Assembly (NCBI GenBank): GCA_016218805.1
Contig: JACRCW010000161.1
Location: 1-64,000 of the forward strand
From: Deltaproteobacteria bacterium
Lineage (GTDB): Bacteria > Myxococcota > JACRCW01
Direction: 5' to 3'
Length of the DNA: 64,000 nt
Shown here: positions 16,422 through 26,095 of the stretch, piece by piece
How the letters are laid out: each line of letters opens with the position of its first letter
Position numbering within the stretch: the first letter of the stretch is position 1
Program-made: the position numbers and the translations under genes
Notes under the pieces: generated by a model
Database searches by the model: none
What the model saw: only the letters and a program-made list of their open reading frames with translations
What the model was told of the DNA's origin: nothing

Positions 16422-17438
16422 ATGAGCGCAGTCCCGAGCACCTTCCTGATGCTGGTGGGCATGGCGGCGCAGGCGCCGGGCGTGGAGGTGGGCCTCCGGG
16501 GCGTGGTGCCCGTGGGGCAGAAGCCCGCGGTGGTGGTGCGTGCACAGCAGCCGGTGGTCAACGCGTGGGTGGTGCTCAAGCGGTCAGACGGCCGCGAGGT
16601 GAAGCTGCAGACGGGCCGGCTCAAGCCCGGCCAGGAGAAGGCGCTGACCATGGACCAGCCGGAAGGCGTGTTCCATTACGAGGGCACGCTGTCCGCGCGC
16701 TATGCGGGCGCGGAGGAGGAGCAGTCCATGCCGCTGTCCTTTGACGGCGTGGTGCTGCCGCCGCCGGTGCTCTCCGTGGCGCCGGAGGATGTGCACCTGG
16801 AGGATCACCGCGCGGAGGTCACCCTCAGCCGGCCCGCGCGCCGGGTGACCTTCACCGTCTGGGGTGATGACGGCACCGTGGTGGACCGCGGTGACGCCAG
16901 CTACAAGGACGCACCCGCCGGCGAAAAGCTCCCCGTGGTGTGGCAGGTCACCGACGCCAAGGTGCTGCGCATTGACATCATCGGGCATGACCAGCACGGC
17001 TACTTCAGCCCCACGCTCAGCCTGTTCCCCTGGTCCCTGGAGATCCCGCACGAGGACGTGAACTTCCCCACGGGCCAGTCCGTGATTCCTCCCGCGGAGT
17101 TGCCCAAGGTGCAGGCGGCCGTGGGCGAGATCCAGCAGGCGTGCCGGCGCTACGGGAAGGTGGTGAAGATCCGTCTGTTTGTGGCGGGGCACACCGACAC
17201 GGTGGGCAGCCCGGAGAGCAACCGCACGCTCAGCGAAGCGCGCGCGCAGTCCATTGCGCGTGCATTCCGCAAGGGCGGCATCAGCGTGCCCATCCTCTAT
17301 CGCGGCTTTGGGGAGGACAGCCCGCTGGTGGTGACGCCGGATGACACCGACGAGCCGCGCAACCGGCGCGCCGCGTACATCCTGTCGGTGGAGGAGCCGG
17401 CGGTGACGGGCGGCACGGGGCCGTGGCGGCCGCTGTGA
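16422..17438 (+). CDS. OmpA-like C-terminal domain protein
   Basis: 338 residues. The start at 16422 follows GGAGGC. The N-terminus is only weakly hydrophobic and not a convincing signal. Residues 1-215 hold beta-rich segments resembling repeated Ig-like or FlgD-like modules (VTFTVWGDDGTVVDRGD, VLRIDIIGHDQHG). Residues about 215-325 form an OmpA-like peptidoglycan-binding domain: LFVAGHTDTVGSPESNRTLS and the D/R positions in DEPRNRRAAYIL. It probably links the envelope to peptidoglycan. It ends three bases before the convergent kinase gene. Confidence 0.82.
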   Translation: MSAVPSTFLMLVGMAAQAPGVEVGLRGVVPVGQKPAVVVRAQQPVVNAWVVLKRSDGREVKLQTGRLKPGQEKALTMDQPEGVFHYEGTLSARYAGAEEEQSMPLSFDGVVLPPPVLSVAPEDVHLEDHRAEVTLSRPARRVTFTVWGDDGTVVDRGDASYKDAPAGEKLPVVWQVTDAKVLRIDIIGHDQHGYFSPTLSLFPWSLEIPHEDVNFPTGQSVIPPAELPKVQAAVGEIQQACRRYGKVVKIRLFVAGHTDTVGSPESNRTLSEARAQSIARAFRKGGISVPILYRGFGEDSPLVVTPDDTDEPRNRRAAYILSVEEPAVTGGTGPWRPL

Positions 17439-17441
17439 GGT

Positions 17442-18446
17442 TCACGTCGTCGGCAGGGTGACGCGGCCCTGGCGGTAGTCCAGCCAGAAGAAGTCCTTGA
17501 GGAAGTCGGCCAGCAGGGCGCGTTCATTGCTGCGCGCAAAGGCCAGCTCATCCAGCGCGGCCAGGAACCGGGCGGCGGTGGGGAAGCGGTTGCGCGGTTT
17601 GCGCTCCAGCGCGGTGAGGAGGATCTTCTCCAGGTCCCGCGGGAACGCCGGGTCCACCTTGGTGGGCCGCGCCACGCGGCCGTCCAGCAGGCGCTCCAGG
17701 ACCGCCTCGTCGGGCTCGCCCGCGGCGCGCGGAAAGGCCGGCTGGCCCACGCACAGCTCGTAGAGGATGCAACCCACCGCAAACAGGTCCGTCCGCCCGT
17801 CCAGCGGCTGGCGCAGCACCTGCTCCGGGGCCAGGTAGCCCAGCTTGCCCACCGCGGGCTCTTCGCCCTGCAGCTCAATGCCGTTGAGCAGCGCCACCCC
17901 AAAGTCCGTCAGCGCCACGCTCCCGTCATACCCAAGCAGCACGTTCTCCGGCGTCACGTCCCGGTGCACCACGTTGAGCATCTGGCCGGCCGGGCTGCGC
18001 AGCTGGTGGACGTGGTCCAACCCGCGCAGCAGTTCCATGACAATGTAGACCCCGTGCGCCGTGTCCAGCACGTGGAAGCGTTCGCGCAGCTCCCGCAGCA
18101 CCGCGCCCAGGTCCCGCCCGTCCACGTAGTCAATGGTCACGTACGGCTGGCCGTCCAGCAGGCCCACCTCGTGACCGCCGGCCACGTTGGGGTGGTGCAG
18201 CATCTGCAGCAGGTCCGCCTCCGCGTGGAAGCGCTCTGAGAAGAACGGGTTTTGCGCGGCCTCCTGGCGCATCTTCTTGACCACCACCAGGTCCGGGGCG
18301 GCGCCGGGGCGGCGGCGGATGGCGCGGAACACTTCAGCCACGCCGCCCACGCCCAGCCGGTCCAGAATCTCCAGCGAAGACCCCTTGGAGGCCACGGCTG
18401 CGAGGGCCGCCGGGGTGCGGCGCGGGGGTTGCTGCCCGGGGTTCAT
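17442..18446 (-). CDS. Hanks-type Ser/Thr protein kinase
   Basis: 334 residues, essentially one kinase domain. The Gly-rich loop is LGVGGVAEVF (31-40), the ATP Lys is Lys57 in VVVKKM, the helix C Glu is Glu76, the catalytic loop HRDVTPENVLL has Asp163 and Asn168, DFG has Asp181, and GYLAPEQ is the P+1 region. No transmembrane helix or PASTA domain follows, so it is cytoplasmic. All catalytic residues are present. The ATG at 18446 is inside a longer open frame but is the first credible start. It is divergent from a small membrane-protein gene. Substrates unknown. Confidence 0.93.
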   Translation of the reverse strand: MNPGQQPPRRTPAALAAVASKGSSLEILDRLGVGGVAEVFRAIRRRPGAAPDLVVVKKMRQEAAQNPFFSERFHAEADLLQMLHHPNVAGGHEVGLLDGQPYVTIDYVDGRDLGAVLRELRERFHVLDTAHGVYIVMELLRGLDHVHQLRSPAGQMLNVVHRDVTPENVLLGYDGSVALTDFGVALLNGIELQGEEPAVGKLGYLAPEQVLRQPLDGRTDLFAVGCILYELCVGQPAFPRAAGEPDEAVLERLLDGRVARPTKVDPAFPRDLEKILLTALERKPRNRFPTAARFLAALDELAFARSNERALLADFLKDFFWLDYRQGRVTLPTT

Positions 18447-18542
18447 GTGAGGCCCGCACTGGACCACACGACGCACGCGCGGCGCAACGCGATCCTGCGG
18501 GAAGCTGGCGACCAGTCCCGTCCCCGGGGTAGCTTTCGGCGC

Positions 18543-18908
18543 ATGGATCGCGTGCGCGGCGTGTACCTGCCGGTGGTGCTGGTGGTCATTGCCGTCCTGC
18601 TGGCACTGCTGGGCAGCCTCTCGGTGGACGACGGGCGGATGCTGGCTGCGCGCGCGCAGCAGATGGGATCCATGGAGTTGATCGGCCCGGCACCCAAGGC
18701 GCAGGCAGAGGCGCGCAAGCGCGTGGCGCTCAAGCGCGCCCACGCCGCATCCACCGAAGGCCTGGCGCTGTACGGCGCGGCCATGCTGCTGGGCGCCGCC
18801 GCGGCGCTGTTGCTCCTGTTCCACCTCCGTTACTTCCGCCCCGAGGAGGAGGTCGCCCTGGTGGCCCCGCCCACGGGCGCGGGTCCCGCGGGTCCGCCCG
18901 GCTCGTGA
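18543..18908 (+). CDS. small membrane protein, two helices
   Basis: 121 residues with one hydrophobic helix near the N-terminus (VYLPVVLVVIAVLLALLGSL) and another at about 76-95 (YGAAMLLGAAAALLLLFHL), separated by a basic, Ala/Lys-rich stretch, and a Pro/Gly-rich tail. No family recognised. Its TGA overlaps the GTG of the Rsm22-like gene (GTGA), so the two are probably an operon. Confidence 0.65.
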   Translation: MDRVRGVYLPVVLVVIAVLLALLGSLSVDDGRMLAARAQQMGSMELIGPAPKAQAEARKRVALKRAHAASTEGLALYGAAMLLGAAAALLLLFHLRYFRPEEEVALVAPPTGAGPAGPPGS

Positions 18909-20044
18909 GCCTGCCTTCCCAGCAGCAGTCCCTGGTGGACGCGGTGTGCGCCGCCGCGTTGGCTGAGGCGCGCGCGCACCTGGCCGCGCGCCTGGGCCGG
19001 GCCGCGTCACAGGCAGCGCTGGACGCGCGGCTGGCGGACGGCCTGCGCGAGCTCAATGCCCTGCTGACGAGCCACCGCGCGGAGCGCCACCGGGACTATC
19101 TGTCCGACCCGCGGCTGCAGCTGGCATACCTGGCGCACCACCTGCCCATGCATGCCGCCAAGGTGGCGCTGCTGGTGCAGGAGAATATTGGGCCGCGGCC
19201 GGAGGGGGAGCTGCGCATCCTGGACGTGGGGGCGGGCCCGCTGTCCGGGGCGCTGGGCGTGGGGGCCGCGCTGGGCCAGCCCGCGCGCGTGGTGGCCCTG
19301 GACCGCGTGGGGGCCATGATGCGCGTGGGCGCCGGGGTGCTGGCGCGGTTGGCGCCGGGGGTGCGCGCAGAGCTGGTGGTGGAGGGGGTACAGGCGGCGG
19401 CGGGGCTGGCGCGCCGGCACCGGCCGCACGTGGTGGTGCTGGCCAACGTGGTGGGGGAGCTGGGCACCGGTGGCCGCGCGCTGGATGAGCGGGCGGCGCT
19501 GCTGCGCGGGCTGCTGGAGGCGCTGGAGCCCTCCGCGCACCTGCTGGTGCTGGAGCCCGGCACGCGCATCCATGCAGGGGAACTGGTGGCGGTGCGCGAG
19601 CGCCTGTTGCGGACAGCCGGGGTCCACGTGCATGCGCCCTGCGTGGGCGTGCCGGCCTGCCCCCTGGCCGGTGGGCGGGACTGGTGCCACGCCGACCGGT
19701 GGGTCCAGTGGCCGGCGGACTACGCCGCGCTGGCCGCGCGCGCGGGCATCCGCGCCGCCGCGCTCAAGTTCTCCTTCCTCTGGCTGTCGCGCTCACCGGC
19801 GCCGGCGCGGCCGGGGCTGCTGCGGCTCATTGGCGGGCCCATGTCACCGCGGCCGGCAACCACGCTGCGCTACGCCTGCGGCCCGCGCGGCCGCGTCACG
19901 CTGTCCGCCCGCGACCCCGCCGCCCAACGCCTCCTGGCGGCCCCCCCCCGTGGCGCGCTGTTCGCCCCCGGGGCCAACGTCGAGCAGACCGTGGAAGGCC
20001 CACCCCAGCCTACACGCGGGCGCAGGCGGCGGCGGCCGTCTTGA
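18905..20044 (+). CDS. Rsm22/METTL17-family ribosome-associated methyltransferase-like protein
   Basis: 379 residues. The Rossmann SAM-binding motif ILDVGAGPLSGALG and the following segments match the Rsm22 family, which includes the mitochondrial ribosome assembly factor METTL17. HAPCVGVPACPLAGGRDWCHADR contains the three Cys of the family's iron-sulphur signature (C-x5-C-x8-C with WCH), and a further Cys in LRYACGPRG could be the fourth ligand. Bacterial members are poorly studied. The C-terminus is basic. Start GTG 18905, overlapping the upstream stop. Confidence 0.8.
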   Translation: MSLPSQQQSLVDAVCAAALAEARAHLAARLGRAASQAALDARLADGLRELNALLTSHRAERHRDYLSDPRLQLAYLAHHLPMHAAKVALLVQENIGPRPEGELRILDVGAGPLSGALGVGAALGQPARVVALDRVGAMMRVGAGVLARLAPGVRAELVVEGVQAAAGLARRHRPHVVVLANVVGELGTGGRALDERAALLRGLLEALEPSAHLLVLEPGTRIHAGELVAVRERLLRTAGVHVHAPCVGVPACPLAGGRDWCHADRWVQWPADYAALAARAGIRAAALKFSFLWLSRSPAPARPGLLRLIGGPMSPRPATTLRYACGPRGRVTLSARDPAAQRLLAAPPRGALFAPGANVEQTVEGPPQPTRGRRRRRPS

Positions 20045-20097
20045 TGGTGCGGTCCGGCGTGGTTAGCATCGCCCCAGACGCGGCGTGATCCCATGCC

Positions 20098-23000
20098 GTG
20101 CATGACCAGCTTCGGCCGCCCGGCCGCGGGATTATCGTGCCATACGGCTCCTCCACACGTTCGCGCCTCGGGCGCTTCTTCGCGGTCCTTTCGCGCCTGG
20201 GGGTGCTGGCGCTGCTGCTGGGCGCGGCGGCGGGCGTGCGCACCCAGGCGTCCCTGGAGCATTCGCTGGCGGAAGGCGGCCTGGGCGGGCCCGCGCTGGG
20301 CGGTGCGTCCGACGCAGACGACGACGATGGGGAGTACAAGCTCTCCAGTCTGCGCATCCTCAACCGCGCGGTGCTCCACATCAAGGAGCAGTACGTGGAC
20401 CCCAAGCGCGTGGTCCCGCGGGACATGCTGCTGTCCGGGTTGGAGGCCATTGAGAAGCAGGTGGCCGAAGTGATGGTGGAGGAATCCGCCGCCAAGGACG
20501 CGGTGCTGGTGTCCGTGGGGGCGGAGCAGAAGTCATTTGACATCAAGAACGTGGACAGCCTGTGGGAGATGAGCTTCAAGCTGCGTGACGTGCTGCGCTT
20601 TGTGGAGCCGCGCCTGCAGCCGGACCAGGACAAGCGCGACGTGGAGTACGCCACCATCAACGGCATGCTGTCCACGCTGGACCCGCATTCCGTGCTGCTC
20701 CCGCCCAGCGTCTTTGAAGAGATGAAGATGACCACCCAGGGCGAGTTTGGCGGCCTGGGCATTGTCATTGGCCTGCGTGACGGCGCGCTCACCATCATCA
20801 GCCCCATGGACGGGACCCCCGCGGCCGAGGTGGGCCTGGAGGCCAAGGACCAGATCACCAAGATTGGGGACGAGTCCACCATCAACATGGCGCTGGACGA
20901 GGCGGTCAAGCGCCTGCGCGGCAAGCCCGGGACGCAGGTCACCATCTGGGTGCTGCGCAAGGGGTGGACGGAACCGCGCCGGTTCGCCATCACGCGCGCC
21001 ATCATCAAGATCGTCAACGTGACGCACAAGCTGCTGCCGGACAACGTGGGCTGGGTGAAGGTCAAGAACTTCCAGCAGGACACCGCCAGTGACGTGCAGG
21101 ACGCCATCCGCACCATGCGCACCGCCGCGGGCGGCGCGCTGGCCGGCCTCATCCTGGACCTGCGCAACAACCCCGGCGGCCTGTTGGAGCAGGCGGTGGA
21201 CCTGTCTGACCTGTTCCTGGACACCGGCGTGATTGTCAGCACCGTGGGCGAGGGTGACCGCGTCCGCGAGGAGAAGACCGCGCGCTGGGCGGGCACCGAG
21301 CGCGACCTCCCCGTGGTGGTGCTGGTCAATGGCGGCAGCGCGTCGGCGTCAGAGATTGTGGCCGGGGCGCTCAAGAACAATGACCGGGCGCTGGTGGCGG
21401 GCACCACAACGTTTGGCAAGGGAAGCGTGCAGACGCTGCTCAACTTCAAGGACAACAGCGCGCTGAAGCTGACCATTGCGCAGTACCTGACGCCCGGTGA
21501 CATCTCCATCCAGTCCATTGGCATCACGCCGGACGTGGAGCTGGCGCCGGTCAGCGTGGGCAAGGAGTCCGTGGACCTGTTCCCGGACACCTCCGGCGGC
21601 CGCGAGAAAGACCTGGACAAGCACCTGGAGGACGCCCGCACGCGGACCTCCAAGCCCTCGCTGGTGGTGCGCCACCTGGAAGACCCGCCCGGCGAGGACG
21701 ACGAGAAGGACGCCCGCGAGGTGGGCGACAAGTTCAAGAGCGACTTTGAGATTGAGTTTGCGCGCGGGACGCTGCTGCGCGGCGGTGCCGAGGGCCGGAC
21801 GCGCAAGGCGCTGCTGGAAGCGGCCGAGCAGTTTGCCGCAGGCGCGGTGGCGGAGCAGGAAGGCAAGCTGGTGGAGGTGCTCAAGGGTCTGGGCGTGGAC
21901 TGGACCGCGCCGGCGCCGCTGGAGGGCCGCGAGCCCGCCCGCCTCACCGCGCGCGTGCTGGGACCCGTCACCGCCACGGCGGGCGAGAGCCTGGAACTGC
22001 GCGTGGAGGTGCAGAATGATGGGCCGGGCACGGTCCACCGCCTGCGCGCGGCCACGGAGAGCGACAACACCTTCTACGCGGACCGCGAGTTGTTGTTCGG
22101 GCGGCTGGCTCCGGGCGAGAAGCGCGAGTGGACCGTCAAGGTGAAGCTGCCCAAGGACATGCCGGCGCGCGCGGACGAGGTGAAGGTGGTGTTCCACGAG
22201 GCGGGCGACCGGGTGCCCGCACCGCTGGAGGTCCGCACGCTGGTGAAGGACCTGCCGCGGCCGGCGTTCCGCTACACGGTGTTCCTGGATGACGGGAAGG
22301 GCAACGGGGACGGACAGCTGCAGCCGGGTGAGTCCGCGGACCTGGTGCTCACGGTCACCAACGACGGGCCGGGCGTGGCCGAGGAACCGCTGGTCCTCCT
22401 CAAGAACATGGGTGGCCGGGAGCTGTTCATCAAGGAGGGCCGCGCCAAGCTGGAGAAGCTGGCGGCGGGACAGTCCGTGACGGCGCACGTGGCCTTTGAG
22501 GCGCAGCCGGACGTGAAGCGCCAGGTGGAGATGCGGCTGACCGTGATGGACAGCGCCATGGCGGAGTACCTGAGCGAGAAGTTTGTGTTCCCCGTGGTGG
22601 ACAGCCGCCCGCCGGTGAAGCCGGGGCGCCAGGGTGCCACGGTGACCGCGGACACCCCCCTGCTGGCGGCGGCCGTGCCCTCCGCGGCGCCGGTGGCGCG
22701 GCTGCGCAAGGGCGCGCACGTGGCGGTGGACCGGATGGTGGCGGAATACGCGCGCGTGGACCTGGGCGAGGGCCGGTTTGGGTTCCTCCCGTTCTCCGCG
22801 CTGCGCCTGGGCGGCGCCAAGGACGCGCCCAAGGGTGCGCCCCCCGGGGTCACCTGGCTGGTGCACCACCGCGCGCCGGACGTCAGCGTCATGGGACCGC
22901 CGCCCGGCACCACCACGGCCAAGGGCGCCCTGGCGCTGTCCGCCAGCGTGGCGGACCCGCGGGGACTCAAGGACACCTACGTGTTTGTGAATGACCAGAA

Positions 23001-23220
23001 GGTCTTCTACCGCTCGCTGGCGGGCGCGGCGGGGCAGCCCGCCTCCACGCAGGCGCGCCTGGAAGCGCAGCTGCCACTGAAGAAGGGCACCAACTACGTG
23101 AGCCTGGTGGTGCGCGTGGACAATGAGCTGACCGCGCGGCGCATCCTGGTCATCCACCGGGACCAGGAACCGGAGACAGCGCAGCGGCCCGCGCAGGACA
23201 ACGGGCTCCGGCACCGCTGA
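20098..23220 (+). CDS. S41 C-terminal-processing protease with long Ig-like extension
   Basis: 1040 residues. An N-terminal signal anchor (about 24-47) is followed by a helical cap, a PDZ domain (about 220-300, GEFGGLGIVIGLRDG) and an S41 peptidase core with VLVNGGSASASEIVAGALK (catalytic Ser) and FGKGSVQT (catalytic Lys), as in CtpA/Prc. After the core, about residues 560-850 hold two CARDB/Ig-like repeats (LELRVEVQNDGPGTV and LVLTVTNDGPGVA), then an SH3-like and a beta-rich tail. Periplasmic tail-specific proteolysis is expected; the extensions probably bind substrates or partners. GTG 20098 is the likely start; GTG 20137 is possible. Confidence 0.9.
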   Translation: MHDQLRPPGRGIIVPYGSSTRSRLGRFFAVLSRLGVLALLLGAAAGVRTQASLEHSLAEGGLGGPALGGASDADDDDGEYKLSSLRILNRAVLHIKEQYVDPKRVVPRDMLLSGLEAIEKQVAEVMVEESAAKDAVLVSVGAEQKSFDIKNVDSLWEMSFKLRDVLRFVEPRLQPDQDKRDVEYATINGMLSTLDPHSVLLPPSVFEEMKMTTQGEFGGLGIVIGLRDGALTIISPMDGTPAAEVGLEAKDQITKIGDESTINMALDEAVKRLRGKPGTQVTIWVLRKGWTEPRRFAITRAIIKIVNVTHKLLPDNVGWVKVKNFQQDTASDVQDAIRTMRTAAGGALAGLILDLRNNPGGLLEQAVDLSDLFLDTGVIVSTVGEGDRVREEKTARWAGTERDLPVVVLVNGGSASASEIVAGALKNNDRALVAGTTTFGKGSVQTLLNFKDNSALKLTIAQYLTPGDISIQSIGITPDVELAPVSVGKESVDLFPDTSGGREKDLDKHLEDARTRTSKPSLVVRHLEDPPGEDDEKDAREVGDKFKSDFEIEFARGTLLRGGAEGRTRKALLEAAEQFAAGAVAEQEGKLVEVLKGLGVDWTAPAPLEGREPARLTARVLGPVTATAGESLELRVEVQNDGPGTVHRLRAATESDNTFYADRELLFGRLAPGEKREWTVKVKLPKDMPARADEVKVVFHEAGDRVPAPLEVRTLVKDLPRPAFRYTVFLDDGKGNGDGQLQPGESADLVLTVTNDGPGVAEEPLVLLKNMGGRELFIKEGRAKLEKLAAGQSVTAHVAFEAQPDVKRQVEMRLTVMDSAMAEYLSEKFVFPVVDSRPPVKPGRQGATVTADTPLLAAAVPSAAPVARLRKGAHVAVDRMVAEYARVDLGEGRFGFLPFSALRLGGAKDAPKGAPPGVTWLVHHRAPDVSVMGPPPGTTTAKGALALSASVADPRGLKDTYVFVNDQKVFYRSLAGAAGQPASTQARLEAQLPLKKGTNYVSLVVRVDNELTARRILVIHRDQEPETAQRPAQDNGLRHR

Positions 23221-23271
23221 GGTTCCATGCTATGGCTGGGCGGTCGTCCGCACAGCCCAGGAGGCACGGAC

Positions 23272-23754
23272 ATGAGCGCGGCGCTGTTCTCGGTGCTTCT
23301 TCTCGTCGTAGACAGTCAGGCCCCCGTGGCCGCTCCGCCGCCGCCGCCCGCGGCGGCTCCGGCACCTGAGCCCGCACCGCCCCCGGCCGCCGCGCCCGCG
23401 GAGAGTTCCTCCCCCAAGCAGGCCGCCCCGCCGGTGCCCTGGAAGCTGATCACCAAGATCACATCGGTGGTGGCCTATGGCGTGTGGGTGGGGCTGTGGA
23501 CGCTGGCCGTGCCGGTGGGCGCCGTGGGGTTGGTGCTCATTGGCCTGGCGCGCGGGTCCGGGGACGCGGGACCGGGCGCGGGCGGCGCCGTGCTGCTGGT
23601 GGCATCCGCCGCGCTGGGCTTGATTGGCGTGGGGGCATTGGCCGCGGGTGCCGGGTTTGGCGTGGGCACCACGGTGTTCCAGCTGCTCAAGCCGGACCAC
23701 GAGGCCGCCGACGCCATGCTGACCATGTTCCTGCCGCGCACCATCCTATTGTGA
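23272..23754 (+). CDS. Pro/Ala-rich membrane protein
   Basis: 160 residues: a hydrophobic N-terminus (SAALFSVLLLVVD), a Pro/Ala-rich linker of about 45 residues and two hydrophobic Gly/Ala-rich segments (about 80-105 and 110-140). It follows the S41 gene by 51 bp on the same strand and may be cotranscribed. A ribosome site GGAGG precedes ATG 23272. Linker and membrane part look like a small envelope protein; no function can be assigned. Confidence 0.6.
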   Translation: MSAALFSVLLLVVDSQAPVAAPPPPPAAAPAPEPAPPPAAAPAESSSPKQAAPPVPWKLITKITSVVAYGVWVGLWTLAVPVGAVGLVLIGLARGSGDAGPGAGGAVLLVASAALGLIGVGALAAGAGFGVGTTVFQLLKPDHEAADAMLTMFLPRTILL

Positions 23755-24924
23755 TCAGTCGCGGCACAATGCGCGCGCAATGACCAGGTGTTGCACCTCG
23801 CTGGTGCCTTCATAGATGCGCAGCGCGCGCACCTCCCGGTACAGCCGCTCCACCACGCTGCCTGCCATCACCCCCTCACCGCCGTGGATCTGCACGGCGT
23901 CATCCACAATGCGGCCCGCCGCCTCCGTGGCAAACAGCTTGGCCTGGCTCACCGCGCCGGTGGCGTCTCCGCCCGCGTCCACCTCCGCGCACGCGCGCGC
24001 CGCCAGCAGCTGCGCCGCCGCCAGGTCCGTGGCCATGCGCGCCAGCTTCTGCCCAATGAGCTGGTGCTCCCACAGCGGCTTGCCAAACTGCTTGCGCGTC
24101 CGCGCCCGCGTGATGGATTCGGCCAGCGCGCGGCGGGCCATGCCACAGGCGGCCGCCGCCACCGACGGACGGCAGACGTCCAGCGCCCGCAACGCCGTCC
24201 GCATCCCCGTGCCCTCCTCCCCCAGGCGGTGCGCCGCGGGGACCCGCACGCCGTCCAGGTGCACTTCGCCCAGCGGGTGGGGTGCCATGGGCGCCTGCGG
24301 CACCACGGACAGGCCCGGCGCGCTGCGCTCCACCGCAAACGCTGAGATGCCGCGCGCGCCGTCCCCGCCCGTGCGCGCAAACACGACGAGCAGGTCCGCC
24401 ACCGTGGCCTGGCTGATGAAGCGCTTGTGCCCGTGCAGGACGTAGGCGTCACCCGTGCGCGTGGCGCGGGTGGCCAGCGCCGCCACGTCACTGCCGGCCT
24501 CCGGTTCCGTGAGCGCAAACGCCGTGATGGTCCGCCCCGCGGCCACCCCGGGCAGCCAGCGCGCGCACTGCTCCGGCGTCCCGGCCAGGCTGATGGGCAG
24601 GCTCCCCAGCGCCTGCATCACGAGCACCAGGTCCGCCACGCCGCAGGCGCCTGCCAGGGATTCGCGCAGGACCGCCAGCGCGCGCGTGTCCAGCGCCGCG
24701 CGTGTCTCCACCGCCAGGCCGCCGTGGACCACCGGCACGCAGTAACGGGTGAACCCCGCGCCGGAGATGAGGCCCAGCAGCGCGCGCGCGTCGTCGTCGG
24801 TGCGGGCATCCGCGCGGGGCGCCACCTCGCGCGTGACAAACTCCTCCACAGTCCGTGCAAACGCCCGGTGGCCGTCGGCCAGGTAGGGCGTGTCCGTGAT
24901 GCGGGGCAGCGCCGCGGGGCTCAC
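23755..24924 (-). CDS. acyl-CoA dehydrogenase
   Basis: 389 residues with the full acyl-CoA dehydrogenase layout: helical N-domain, FAD-binding beta-domain (FALTEPEAGSD, KRFISQ), and helical C-domain with RKQFGKPL and QIHGGEGVM. The catalytic base is the Glu in RIYEGTSEVQ near the C-terminus, the position used by short/medium-chain enzymes. It oxidises acyl-CoA to enoyl-CoA, passing electrons to ETF. The GTG start overlaps the stop of the upstream gene (24921) by 4 bp. Chain-length preference cannot be told. Confidence 0.93.
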   Translation of the reverse strand: MSPAALPRITDTPYLADGHRAFARTVEEFVTREVAPRADARTDDDARALLGLISGAGFTRYCVPVVHGGLAVETRAALDTRALAVLRESLAGACGVADLVLVMQALGSLPISLAGTPEQCARWLPGVAAGRTITAFALTEPEAGSDVAALATRATRTGDAYVLHGHKRFISQATVADLLVVFARTGGDGARGISAFAVERSAPGLSVVPQAPMAPHPLGEVHLDGVRVPAAHRLGEEGTGMRTALRALDVCRPSVAAAACGMARRALAESITRARTRKQFGKPLWEHQLIGQKLARMATDLAAAQLLAARACAEVDAGGDATGAVSQAKLFATEAAGRIVDDAVQIHGGEGVMAGSVVERLYREVRALRIYEGTSEVQHLVIARALCRD

Positions 24925-26024
24925 TCGTCCTCTTCCTCGTCGTCGTCGGCGGCGGCGGACGCGCCCTTCTTCTTGCGCGCGGGGGGATCATCCTCCACGT
25001 CACCGCCGCCACCGCCGCCGCCACCACGCAGGAAGAACAGCGCACCGGTCACCCCACCCCCGATGAGCAGCGAGACCAGGGACCCGCACCCCACCGCGAA
25101 GCAGGGCGCGGAACAACAGAACATGCCCGCCAGCGCGGCATAGCCGTTGTTGTTGCTGGCCGCGCCGCCAATCAGCATGCCCACCGGCAGGCCCACCACG
25201 CCTCCCAGGCACCCCAGCGCGGTGCCGCACGCGGCCACGCCGTTGGCCGCAGCGGAGGCGATCCACCCAAAGCGTCTGCCCGCACTCGGGGTCTGGCCGT
25301 CGTCGTCCGCGCTCTTCTTCTTGGGGGCCTTCTTCGCCTTGGTCTTCTTCTTCTTGGGCTGGTCTTCGTCGTCCTCGTCCTCATCATCTGACGCCTTGGA
25401 GCCGTGACCCGCCGGCTCCAGGTGGGCCGCGGGCTCCTCCGCCGGTGCCGCAGCCGCGGGGTCCGCCGCGGGTGGCGGGGGCTGCCCCTCCGCCGTGGGC
25501 CAGTTGCTCACGCGCCCCAGCTGGATGCCCACCGCCCGGCCAAACCGCGTGGCCAGCCGCTGCACGGCCTCCAGCAGCTTGCGCTCATCCTTCCCCGGCA
25601 CCGTCTCCTGGTCCGCCGCCACCGGCACGCCGCCAGCGGTGACGTCCACCAGCTTCACCAGGATGAGAAACGCGGAGCCCACCTTGGCAAACCGCGTGGT
25701 GATGAGGTGCCTGACCCCCAGCGCGCCGCCCAGTTCCGCCAGGCAACTCCCGCTTTCACACCCCACCAGCTGCTTCTGCTTTTCAAAGCCCACCGTGGCG
25801 GCCAGGTCAGACTGGGACACCGTGTTGAGCATGCTGGCCCGGGCAAACGACACTTGGAAGCTGTCCAGCAGCGTCTCCGCCATCTTGGGGTCCAGGCCCG
25901 CCGCGTCCACCAGGACAATGGCTACGTCCGCCGTTGCGGCCCGCGCCCCGGGCGCTCCTCCCAACATCAGGAGCAACGCCACCCAGAACCGCCAGAGTCC
26001 AGCCACACCCCGGGACCCGCCCAT
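24921..26024 (-). CDS. secreted CsgG/TolB-like protein with acidic linker and C-terminal membrane segments
   Basis: 367 residues. GGAGG precedes ATG 26024, and a signal peptide ends near GARAAT. Residues about 30-170 resemble the N-terminal domain of myxobacterial CsgG-like proteins (SQSDLAATVGFEKQKQ, GCESGSCLAELGGALGVRHL), known in families that bind other envelope components. The middle has a highly charged linker (DDEDEDDEDQPKKKKTKAKK), then two hydrophobic segments and an acidic C-terminus. It overlaps the acyl-CoA dehydrogenase start by 4 bp, but the functional connection is unclear. Confidence 0.65.
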   Translation of the reverse strand: MGGSRGVAGLWRFWVALLLMLGGAPGARAATADVAIVLVDAAGLDPKMAETLLDSFQVSFARASMLNTVSQSDLAATVGFEKQKQLVGCESGSCLAELGGALGVRHLITTRFAKVGSAFLILVKLVDVTAGGVPVAADQETVPGKDERKLLEAVQRLATRFGRAVGIQLGRVSNWPTAEGQPPPPAADPAAAAPAEEPAAHLEPAGHGSKASDDEDEDDEDQPKKKKTKAKKAPKKKSADDDGQTPSAGRRFGWIASAAANGVAACGTALGCLGGVVGLPVGMLIGGAASNNNGYAALAGMFCCSAPCFAVGCGSLVSLLIGGGVTGALFFLRGGGGGGGGDVEDDPPARKKKGASAAADDDEEEDE

Positions 26025-26095
26025 GCCACCTCCGCAGGGGAGGCATTCTCCGGTGCAGACCCGCGGTCGCACAACTGCCCGGGGGGCCGGTGACC

